From Methanospirillum sp. (lineage in GTDB: Archaea > Halobacteriota > Methanomicrobia > Methanomicrobiales > Methanospirillaceae): a DNA stretch of 7,787 nucleotides. Below the pieces are notes generated by a model, which saw only the letters and a list, made by a program, of their open reading frames with translations, was not told the origin of the DNA and did no database searches. Location: positions 1 through 7,787 of the forward strand of contig JAJRBL010000069.1 of the NCBI GenBank assembly GCA_028679485.1, written 5' to 3'. Below are positions 1-5,174 of the stretch, piece after piece (the stretch's first letter is position 1; the number at the start of each line of letters is the position of its first letter). A program made the position numbers and the translations under genes.

Positions 1-99
1 CGAAATGGAAGAAAGATCTCTGTACAGACGGGGAGAACTGGCATTTCCCTGGAATAAAGTAATCTCACCCTCGTTTTCCATCAGACGGCTGCGGGACAC

Positions 100-137
100 A
101 AACCGCACCGGGTACGGTTTCCTTATCCTCTTTTTTT
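100..137 (+). terminator. Probable rightward terminator (hairpin plus T7)
   Basis: AAACCG (100-105) and CGGTTT (115-120) form a 6-bp stem. Ten bases further on is an uninterrupted run of seven T (131-137), the strongest T tract in the window. The run also sits in a second small palindrome, CTCTTTT/AAAAGAG at 128-145. Archaeal termination needs mainly the T run. The site would end transcription of a plus-strand gene lying mostly left of the window and insulate the MOT1-type gene. Confidence 0.45.
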
Positions 138-158
138 CAAAAGAGACGGAAAGAAGGG

Positions 159-172
159 TATTATTTTTATAG
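159..172. promoter_or_regulatory. TATA-like element of ambiguous direction
   Basis: The AT-only stretch TATTATTTTTATAG is TATA-like on either strand. Read rightward it would start transcription near 197 and give the transporter gene at 303 a leader of about 105 bases. Read leftward it is ATAAAAATAATA, closer to a classical TATA box, and would drive a gene running off the left edge. The sequence does not settle the direction. Confidence 0.35.
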
Positions 173-302
173 TACAGGTGATCTGGTTATGGGACTGGAA
201 CAACAATAGGGAGAATGCTCCTGATAGAAAACAGATAAACAACTCTGCTCTATCGAAAACAGGACGGGCTTCCGATGATGATTCTCTGCATAGAGCCATG
301 TA

Positions 303-1403
303 ATGCATAACAATCACCTTTCCGGTATTTTATCCGAGGTTGCCGGTTCAGCAGGCAATTTCGGGACGGTTCTTCCCCTTTTGTTTGCAGTATCAGTATC
401 CAGCGGTATGGACTTCTCCCTGATGCTGATCTGGGCCGCGATATGGTACATCATCAGCGGGCTTTATTACCGCATCCCGGTTTCGGTCGAACCGTTCAAG
501 GCAGTGGGAGCAATCGCGATAGCCGATCATCTCTCTCCGGACCTTATTGCTGCTTCAGGGATCCTCATCGGGATTATCTGCTTCATTATCGGGGCAGGCA
601 GATGCATGAACCGGCTGCAGAAACTCATTCCTGAACCTGTTATCAGGGGGGTTCAGCTCGGACTCGCTTTAATCCTGATAAAAAGTGCAATCGCCGGGTT
701 TATTATTCCGGACCTGGCTTTTGCAGGTATGGCAGGAGGATGTATCCTCGTGTTTTACCTTTTCAGAAGCAGATTTCGCATCCCTGATCTCTCAGCCCTC
801 TGTATTATCACCGCAGGTTTTTTATTTGCGTTCATAATAGCCGGGTTTCCATCAGCCGGAGTACTCCCCCTCCCTCATCTGACGATTCCGTCAGGATCTG
901 CCTTCCTTACCGCCCTCGTTCTGCTGGTTCCTCCCCAACTTCCCCTGACCCTAACAAATGCTATCCTGGCTACGTCCCTGCTTATCAGTGATCTGTTTAA
1001 CAGGAATGAAGATCCGGACCGGCTAAGCAGAACCGTAGGGCTGATGAGTGCAAGTTCCTCCCTCTTCGGAGGATTTCCCATGTGTCATGGCGCAGGGGGA
1101 CTTGCCGCCCATTACCGGTTCGGGGCAAGGGGTGGCCTGTCCATGGTAATTGGCGGATGCCTCCTTCTTTTCATCGCCGGAGTATGCACTACTCCGGATA
1201 TCATGAAGAATCTTCCAGAGGGCATGTTCGGTGTTCTGCTGCTCGTAGTGGCGATTGAACTTGCCAGCCATGGAATAAAGACAAAAAACCGGTTTGTAAC
1301 CGCAGTTATTGCTCTCCTTGCCATTCCTGCCGGCCTTGCAGTTGCATTCGGAGCAGGCCTTATCACGGCATGGATACTGATGTACAGAAAAGATCCATCC
1401 TGA
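303..1403 (+). CDS. MOT1-type molybdate/sulfate transporter family protein
   Basis: This 366-residue polytopic membrane protein has roughly ten hydrophobic segments and resembles the MOT1 family (PF16983, putative sulfate/molybdate transporters related to SulP). Visible family hallmarks are the N-terminal EVAGSAGNFGTVLPL at residues 12-26, PVSVEPFKAVGAIAI at 59-73, PQLPLTLTNAI at 211-221 and the signature PMCHGAGGLAAHYRFGAR at 259-276. MOT1 proteins import oxyanions. In a methanogen molybdate is plausible, because formylmethanofuran dehydrogenase and formate dehydrogenase need Mo or W, but substrate cannot be read from sequence. The gene appears to stand alone. The ATG at 303 has no strong Shine-Dalgarno site and overlaps the stop of a preceding ATG-TAA pair (ATGTAATG, 298-305). 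Length is normal for archaeal members and no damage is visible. The family call is firm; the substrate is inferred. Confidence 0.9.
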   Translation: MHNNHLSGILSEVAGSAGNFGTVLPLLFAVSVSSGMDFSLMLIWAAIWYIISGLYYRIPVSVEPFKAVGAIAIADHLSPDLIAASGILIGIICFIIGAGRCMNRLQKLIPEPVIRGVQLGLALILIKSAIAGFIIPDLAFAGMAGGCILVFYLFRSRFRIPDLSALCIITAGFLFAFIIAGFPSAGVLPLPHLTIPSGSAFLTALVLLVPPQLPLTLTNAILATSLLISDLFNRNEDPDRLSRTVGLMSASSSLFGGFPMCHGAGGLAAHYRFGARGGLSMVIGGCLLLFIAGVCTTPDIMKNLPEGMFGVLLLVVAIELASHGIKTKNRFVTAVIALLAIPAGLAVAFGAGLITAWILMYRKDPS

Positions 1404-1425
1404 AAGTTGTTTATTCCTCTCCATT

Positions 1426-1467
1426 CTCGTAGGTGGTATGGTCAAACTACCATTTCATCCCCACGAG
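1426..1467. repeat. Imperfect hairpin 3' of the transporter gene
   Basis: CTCGT (1426-1430) pairs with ACGAG (1463-1467) and ATGGT (1438-1442) with ACCAT (1449-1453) around a six-base loop. Between them GGTGG (1432-1436) pairs with TCATCC through G-T wobbles, leaving one internal A/CCC loop and one T-T mismatch, for about 15 pairs in total. It begins 23 bases after the transporter stop. It may be a 3' untranslated stem that stabilises or ends the message, although no T run follows. The pairing is seen; the role is unknown. Confidence 0.45.
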
Positions 1468-1608
1468 TGATACAATAAAGCAGCCGGTCACCGTATTTGC
1501 GCATGTCACGGGCATATCCCTGGTATATAATGCCTGCATTTACATAATACCATGAGACGGAGACAAAAGTGAAAACCCTGAGTTCACTATTGTTATCCCT
1601 TTGGAACC

Positions 1609-1627
1609 TTTAAAGAGCCTTATATGG
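1609..1627 (+). promoter_or_regulatory. Promoter (TATA box) of the DUF2193-DUF2180-aqpM operon
   Basis: Two overlapping candidates are present: TTTAAAGA at 1609-1616 and TTATATGG at 1620-1627. The second matches the archaeal TATA box better and predicts a transcript start about 25 bases downstream, near 1648. That coincides with the ATG of a short leader frame at 1647 and leaves a leader of about 190 bases before the DUF2193 start at 1840. Confidence 0.5.
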
Positions 1628-1761
1628 GACTACTCCTATCTCTCCTATGTCACGATCTCAGGTACTGGTGATCCGATGCTGAAATGCCGGTTCGTGTGAA
1701 GGGAGTTTTAATCATCACAACCTGACTTTGATGACTGAAGTGAACGCAGGCTTTGCCGGTA

Positions 1762-1833
1762 ATGGATGAGACCGATGATCTGTTCAGTGCCGGCTGGAGC
1801 ATTCCGGCAGATTTGCTTACGTTGAAGGAGTGA
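1762..1833 (+). CDS. Possible 23-residue leader peptide upstream of the DUF2193 gene
   Basis: This small open frame has an ATG at 1762 and a TGA at 1831-1833, seven bases before the DUF2193 start. The peptide begins MDETDDLFSAGW and ends LLTLKE; it is acidic at the N-terminus and uses common codons. Its last codons, AAG GAG, are themselves the Shine-Dalgarno site of the next gene, so translation of one would affect initiation at the other. Its own ribosome binding site is weak (GCAGG about 11 bases upstream). I recognise no family. It may be a leader peptide coupled to the operon, or chance. Confidence 0.25.
   Translation: MDETDDLFSAGWSIPADLLTLKE
1788..1809 (+). promoter_or_regulatory. Leader stem near the DUF2193 ribosome binding site
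   Basis: TGCCGG (1788-1793) and CCGGCA (1804-1809) form a 6-bp GC-rich stem with a ten-base loop, 17 bases before the GGAG Shine-Dalgarno site (1827-1830). TGCCGG also occurs at 1685-1690 and 1754-1759, so CCGGCA has three mutually exclusive partners in the same leader. That arrangement would allow alternative folds. The regulatory role is inferred. Confidence 0.35.
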
Positions 1834-1839
1834 GAGTAG

Positions 1840-3339
1840 ATGAAAGATCTCTATGAAAAGATGATCCGGGAAGCGATGGCTGCCCAGAAAGCTGATGTTG
1901 AGACCATCAAAAAGAAGCGCGGAACCGTATTCAAACTCAGCGATACGAAACCCTATCTTGATGCGGTGAATGGCATGAAAGCAGCAGAAGGGCAGAGCAA
2001 AGCAGTCATCGATCTTCACAAAAAATCAGTGCAGGCACATTACACGATCCTGTCAAAACTTGCAAAAACAATACGGCCCGAGGATGACCCGTTTGTTGAG
2101 CACTACCAGACACCGGTCATCCTTGAGATCCTGTATGCAAAGGATCCTGCATTCAAAAAGAGTGTACAGGCATTTATTGCAAAAATCAAAAAGTGTGAAG
2201 CGATTATCGGTCTCGAATCAACCCGGAGATATGGAGGGTTTTATGGCCCGACCTGTGTGGTGGACTTTGCCCTGGTTCCGGGAAGCACAAGCAACGTGGT
2301 GAACCAGATCCTGAAATCAACGGCGATTCCGGACGATCACAAGAAAGCGATCCTTGCAGCCAAGTCCTGGGGGATGAATACCAGTTATGGAATCGGGGAT
2401 GTCTTTGCCCATGCAATTGAAGGAGGCGAGACCACGGCATCCGCGGTGAAAAAAGAGATCGAGATGCTTTGTGCCATTTATGATCACCCGGTCCGTGCCC
2501 AGGCCGAACTGATGGACAGTGTCGGCCAGTCCTCCTTTGACGTCAGGAAATACATGGAAGAGTATAAAAACGCCATGGAACCGGTCGTTCAGGCTGCCCT
2601 CGATGAAAAGGTACATTATGCAAACATCGTGACCATCCCGGCCTACTGCGTTGGTGATGTTGCCCACCATATCTCCCAGTCCACCTTCAACATGTGCAAG
2701 GATGACATGGTGATGGCGATCATCGACTCGGTCACCGGGGTCATCGAGAAGAGCCTTACCGGATCGATCAGCAAGTTCAAGTCCCCCGAGCAGCTGCTTG
2801 CCCTTGCCACCGGTGCCAGTGCTGCAGCAACCGAGTATATCCTGGAACTTGACGGGTTTAATGCCCTCATGATCATCGATCTCCTGACCAAGCGGTACCA
2901 TAATTATGTCCAGCTGTACCCGAAACGGGGAGCTGCTGCCGAACTGCATAACTGTGACTTCATGGACATGCTCTTTAGGGGCTGGAATATCATGGATCGT
3001 GCAAGGAAAATGCGAAACGGCAGCGGGAAGGATCTGAAAGTCACCATTTCAGGGCTTTTGGTAGATCTCTCGCCGGTTCTGGGGGATGAGATCATCAATC
3101 ATCCCCAGTGGTACGCGTATCCTGCCTGTGCAATCACCGTCAGGATGTCGGCACTTATGCGGCTCGCTGATTACCCCTGCCTCCTGACCAGCGAACCGGT
3201 AACGGCGACCCTCATGACAAACATCATCGCACTCAAAAAAGATGTCGCAGCCGCCCCTGCACGGATCTGCAAAGGATGTGCATCTGCCTCCTGTGTTGAT
3301 TTCAGGCATGAATACTGCCAGTACCGGGAAGCCGTGTAG
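1840..3339 (+). CDS. DUF2193 family protein of unknown function
   Basis: The 499-residue soluble, mostly helical protein matches what I know of the DUF2193 family (PF09959), uncharacterised and found mainly in methanogens. Conserved-looking blocks include PEDDPFVEHYQTPVILEILY at 80-99, RRYGGFYGPTCVVDFAL at 129-145, AAKSWGMNTSYGIGDVFAH at 173-191, PAYCVGDVAHHISQSTFNMC at 267-286, GAAAELHNCDFMDM at 364-377 and YPCLLTSEPVTA at 445-456. Cys270, His276, His277 and Cys286 lie close together. The tail has Cys477, 480, 485 and 493 (CX2CX4CX7C) with His490, a possible metal or iron-sulfur site. No signal peptide or membrane helix is seen. A stop codon directly precedes the ATG in frame (1837-1839) and GGAG lies nine bases upstream, so the start is secure. 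It is the first gene of an operon with a DUF2180 protein and an aquaporin. The function is unknown; an enzyme or metal protein is only a guess. Confidence 0.9.
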   Translation: MKDLYEKMIREAMAAQKADVETIKKKRGTVFKLSDTKPYLDAVNGMKAAEGQSKAVIDLHKKSVQAHYTILSKLAKTIRPEDDPFVEHYQTPVILEILYAKDPAFKKSVQAFIAKIKKCEAIIGLESTRRYGGFYGPTCVVDFALVPGSTSNVVNQILKSTAIPDDHKKAILAAKSWGMNTSYGIGDVFAHAIEGGETTASAVKKEIEMLCAIYDHPVRAQAELMDSVGQSSFDVRKYMEEYKNAMEPVVQAALDEKVHYANIVTIPAYCVGDVAHHISQSTFNMCKDDMVMAIIDSVTGVIEKSLTGSISKFKSPEQLLALATGASAAATEYILELDGFNALMIIDLLTKRYHNYVQLYPKRGAAAELHNCDFMDMLFRGWNIMDRARKMRNGSGKDLKVTISGLLVDLSPVLGDEIINHPQWYAYPACAITVRMSALMRLADYPCLLTSEPVTATLMTNIIALKKDVAAAPARICKGCASASCVDFRHEYCQYREAV

Positions 3340-3349
3340 GTGAGTTCTC

Positions 3350-3556
3350 ATGAAATGCTATCTCTGTGCAAAGGAGGGAAAAAGTACTGATGCGGTTGGT
3401 GTCTGTATCATCTGCGGAATGGGCCTTTGCATGGAACATGCGGTCCGTGATGATATCGCGATGTGGGAAGGAGGGTACCCCTTCCCGGAGAGAAAGATGA
3501 ACAGGACAATGCCCAGGATATTATGTCCTGAATGCAATGCAGCGGTGAAGAAGTAA
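3350..3556 (+). CDS. DUF2180 family Cys-rich small protein, probable zinc binder
   Basis: This 68-residue protein resembles the archaeal DUF2180 family (PF09947). Four CXXC-like pairs or clusters are visible: Cys3/Cys6, Cys19/Cys22, Cys27 with His30, and Cys59/Cys62. That is enough for two zinc sites in a treble-clef or B-box-like arrangement. No enzymatic motif is seen. It starts ten bases after the DUF2193 stop, and its AGGTGAG Shine-Dalgarno site (3338-3344) overlaps that stop codon, which suggests translational coupling. The aquaporin ATG follows its own stop after one base. Zinc binding is inferred from the Cys/His spacing; a partner or metallochaperone role for the DUF2193 protein is possible but unsupported. 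Confidence 0.85.
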   Translation: MKCYLCAKEGKSTDAVGVCIICGMGLCMEHAVRDDIAMWEGGYPFPERKMNRTMPRILCPECNAAVKK

Positions 3557-3557
3557 T

Positions 3558-4301
3558 ATGACAAACCTGACAAAACGGGCAGCAGCCGAATGTATCGGAA
3601 CCCTCTTTCTTGTGTACTTCGGGGCTGGTGCTGCTGCAGTAACTCTCATGATCGCGAATGGAGCAGAGACTCCGAACAGGTTTAACATCGGGATCGGCGA
3701 ACTTGGCGGTCTGGGAGACTGGCTTGCCATCGGTCTTGCCTTCGGATTCGCGATCGCTGCAGTGATATACAGTCTTGGCAGGATCTCCGGTGCACATATC
3801 AACCCGGCGGTGACCATTGCCCTCTGGGCGACGAAGCGTTTCCCCGCACAGGATACGGTTGCGTATATCGTCGCACAACTGATCGGTGCATCCCTGGGAA
3901 GCCTGTTCTTTGCGGCATCAGCCGGAATGGATGCGATTACGATAGGTGGTCTCGGGGCAACGGCTCCGTTTCCTGGAATCTCATACGGCCAGGCGATCCT
4001 GGCCGAGGCCATCGGAACCTTCATCCTCATGATTGTCATTATGGGTGTCGCCGTTGACAAAAAAGCACCGGCAGGATTTGCAGGTCTTGTCATCGGGCTT
4101 ACCGTTGCAGGGGTGATCGTCACCCTCGGAAACATCTCCGGATCTTCGCTCAATCCGGCAAGAACCTTTGGCCCTTATCTTGGGGATCTCCTGCTTGGCG
4201 GATCCAATCTCTGGGGATATTTCCCCATATATCTCATCGGTCCGGTTATCGGAGCAGTATGTGCCGCATTCTGCTATGACTGGATATCATCAGGGGAATA
4301 A
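3558..4301 (+). CDS. aqpM: Aquaporin AqpM (MIP family channel)
   Basis: The 247-residue, six-helix MIP channel is very similar in my memory to AqpM of Methanothermobacter (246 residues), a structurally known archaeal aquaporin conducting water and, more slowly, glycerol, and proposed to pass other small neutral molecules. Both half-helix motifs are intact: HINPAV at 80-85 and LNPART at 198-203. The residues that form the AqpM selectivity filter are all present at the same positions: Phe62, Ile187, Ser196 and Arg202. Residue 79 is Ala where I recall Cys in Methanothermobacter. The gene begins one base after the DUF2180 stop; GGTGA at 3543-3547 is its ribosome binding site. It is last in its operon and its stop codon lies in a terminator loop. 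Function as a channel is well supported; the physiological solute is not known. Confidence 0.95.
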   Translation: MTNLTKRAAAECIGTLFLVYFGAGAAAVTLMIANGAETPNRFNIGIGELGGLGDWLAIGLAFGFAIAAVIYSLGRISGAHINPAVTIALWATKRFPAQDTVAYIVAQLIGASLGSLFFAASAGMDAITIGGLGATAPFPGISYGQAILAEAIGTFILMIVIMGVAVDKKAPAGFAGLVIGLTVAGVIVTLGNISGSSLNPARTFGPYLGDLLLGGSNLWGYFPIYLIGPVIGAVCAAFCYDWISSGE

Positions 4302-4312
4302 CCCCTCTTTTT
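4292..4312 (+). terminator. Operon terminator overlapping the aqpM stop codon
   Basis: AGGGG (4292-4296) pairs with CCCCT (4302-4306) around the loop AATAA, followed by CTTTTT (4307-4312). The aqpM stop TAA (4299-4301) lies entirely in the loop. A GC stem plus T5 is a bacterial-like intrinsic terminator, and the T run alone suits archaeal termination. Confidence 0.75.
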
Positions 4313-4319
4313 ACCGATA

Positions 4320-4353
4320 TTCCGGTCATACCATCAGGTATCAGAGACCGGGA
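4320..4353. repeat. Long hairpin between convergent genes
   Basis: CCGGTC (4322-4327) pairs with GACCGG (4346-4351) and ATACC (4328-4332) with GGTAT (4337-4341) around an ATCA loop. The only interruption is a four-base CAGA bulge, giving 11 pairs, with TT/GA able to extend the base. It sits between the two facing terminators and may act as a transcript 3' end stem or barrier for either strand. Pairing is seen; role is inferred. Confidence 0.55.
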
Positions 4354-4354
4354 A

Positions 4355-4378
4355 GGGAAGAAAGAGTGTATGACACTC
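4355..4378 (-). terminator. Terminator of the MTH865-like gene
   Basis: On the minus strand GAGTGT and ACACTC (4378-4364) form a 6-bp stem with a three-base loop, 15 bases after the stop codon, followed by the pyrimidine-rich TTTCTTCCCTTCC. The T content is only moderate, so termination may be leaky. Confidence 0.45.
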
Positions 4379-4392
4379 CGTGCCGAGCCCAG

Positions 4393-4638
4393 TTAAAAAC
4401 CGGCGCGATCCAAAATGAGATTTGCGAGAGCCTCAGCCGATTCGATCGGAAAATCCGTGGGTTTTAAGAATCGTCCGAACAGGTCGCCGGTATTGCATAC
4501 CACCAGTCCACCCACCGATATATTGCTGTCTGCTCCTTTCGGAAGTCCTGCAAAAACCTCATCTACAGAAGAGACCGGGAATGGTATTCCAGCCATTGAT
4601 TTCGTCCACTTGGAGAAGAGGTCATCTCGAATACCCAT
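4393..4638 (-). CDS. MTH865-like family protein
   Basis: This 81-residue protein resembles the MTH865-like family (PF07747), named after a small Methanothermobacter protein of known structure with an EF-hand-like helical fold and no known function. Shared features are the MGIRDDL start, the FPVSSVDEVFAGLPKGAD segment at residues 20-37, then FPIESAEALANLI at 63-75 and the RAGF end. It matches the usual length of about 80 residues, so it appears complete. The ATG at 4638 has no Shine-Dalgarno site; the bases just upstream read CCTCCT, the opposite of one. A TATA-like box 27-36 bases upstream suggests a leaderless or nearly leaderless message. It is convergent to the aqpM operon and divergent from the 69-residue gene. 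Plus-strand open frames across it (4415-4834 and 4422-4640) are shadows. Confidence 0.82.
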   Translation of the reverse strand: MGIRDDLFSKWTKSMAGIPFPVSSVDEVFAGLPKGADSNISVGGLVVCNTGDLFGRFLKPTDFPIESAEALANLILDRAGF

Positions 4639-4830
4639 AGGAGGTACCTGTAGTACCCAGACACTAAAATTTTACGAATTGCATGTGATCAGTTCGACAT
4701 TTGAAGGTCATGACAAATCTCTCATAACTTCCTGGTACTCGTTTACGGATGAGAAAAGTTTGTATCACCCTTCATTCCTACATGAAAACTTAAAGAAGGT
4801 ACATCACCATAGGTATACGAAGGTGACCAG
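4639..4830. promoter_or_regulatory. Divergent promoter region
   Basis: This AT-richer stretch separates two divergent genes. The palindrome TAAAATTTTA at 4665-4674 is the likely TATA box of the minus-strand MTH865-like gene. For the plus-strand gene, ACTTAAAG near 4789-4796 could serve as TATA box with a start near 4818. ATTTG/CAAAT (4699-4703, 4714-4718) encloses the palindrome TCATGA and might be an operator, but this is weak. Confidence 0.45.
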
Positions 4831-5040
4831 ATGAAATCTCCAGATCTCGAATTTCTTAAAGAACTGACACCGGAAGAGATTAAAAAAAATTCTGAACCTG
4901 AAAAGATTACCCGGTTGCTCGAAATTATCGATGAGCTACAGGTAGAGGTTAAAAAACTAAAGAGGACACAGGGATTCGATGCGGTAAAAGGGAAACGCCA
5001 GAAACCCCTGAACTACAAACCCAATAAAGACAAAATATAA
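4831..5040 (+). CDS. Small charged coiled-coil protein, unknown
   Basis: I do not recognise this 69-residue protein. It is soluble and lysine/glutamate-rich. Residues 23-45 (from PEKITRLLEIIDEL to KKLKRTQ) have a leucine/isoleucine spacing suited to a short amphipathic helix or coiled coil, and the C-terminus is basic and probably disordered. A strong AGGTGA Shine-Dalgarno site (4821-4826) four bases before the ATG argues for real translation. A T5 run (5057-5061) follows 16 bases after the stop, so it is probably monocistronic. Oligomerisation or nucleic-acid contact would fit the composition but is a guess. Confidence 0.65.
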   Translation: MKSPDLEFLKELTPEEIKKNSEPEKITRLLEIIDELQVEVKKLKRTQGFDAVKGKRQKPLNYKPNKDKI

Positions 5041-5056
5041 ACCGGCCTGTTATCCC

Positions 5057-5068
5057 TTTTTAAAATAC
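5057..5068 (+). promoter_or_regulatory. T5 terminator and TATA-like box between two genes
   Basis: TTTTT at 5057-5061 can end the message of the 69-residue gene. It runs into TTTTTAAAATAC, which resembles a TATA box and would start transcription near 5090, giving the surface-protein gene a leader of about 85 bases. A small stem, AACCGGA with TCCGGGTT (5076-5093), lies where that leader would begin. Confidence 0.35.
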
Positions 5069-5174
5069 CGGATGAAACCGGAACCTCCGGGTTACCTGAC
5101 ACAACCTCCTGCGTACCCATTCTTTATCAGTGAAAGAGACCAGTTCAGTGCTATACATTCAGGAACATGACACG

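Larger units (their letters stand above)
1..302. other. Left-edge region without a confident gene
   Basis: No reading frame here is convincing. On the plus strand two frames stop at 55-57 and 60-62, and a third stays open from position 2 to about 172; any could be the tail of a gene entering from the left. On the minus strand a frame is open from 186 to the left edge, with possible starts at 108 (GTG) or 81 (ATG) but no good Shine-Dalgarno site. Regulatory elements at 100-145 and 159-172 are listed separately. The plus-strand interpretation, a gene end followed by a terminator, is slightly favoured by the T7 run, but I cannot decide it. Confidence 0.5.
1404..1839. other. 436-base gap: hairpins, promoter and operon leader
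   Basis: No long gene lies here. Overlapping minus-strand frames look like shadows. The left half (1404-1600) is rich in small inverted repeats: 1426-1467 (listed separately), GGGcatatCCC at 1510-1520, and TGGTAT/ATACCA at 1521-1526 and 1547-1552 enclosing AATG/CATT. Two TATA-like boxes lie at 1609-1627. The segment from about 1647 to 1839 is the likely transcribed leader of the DUF2193 operon and contains two short reading frames and a stem beside the ribosome binding site. There is no strong T-run terminator after the transporter gene. Confidence 0.6.

Noticed and set aside
1722..1738. C/D box guide RNA: CTGA then TTGATGA in the operon leader
   Set aside because: The D'- and C'-like boxes are close together, but there is no matching C or D box at guide-length spacing, and another CTGA directly abuts the C-like box.
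2317..2949. 210-codon minus-strand frame inside the DUF2193 gene
   Set aside because: It lies opposite a well-recognised family protein and has no ribosome binding site or family features; it is a shadow of the real gene.
3521..4153. 210-codon minus-strand frame opposite aqpM
   Set aside because: The aquaporin is unmistakable and the opposite frame is low-complexity Ala/Pro/Arg-rich, as expected for a shadow.
4415..4834. 139-codon plus-strand frame across the MTH865-like gene
   Set aside because: The minus-strand protein matches a known family over its full length. The plus frame has no recognisable content and ends inside the next gene's start.
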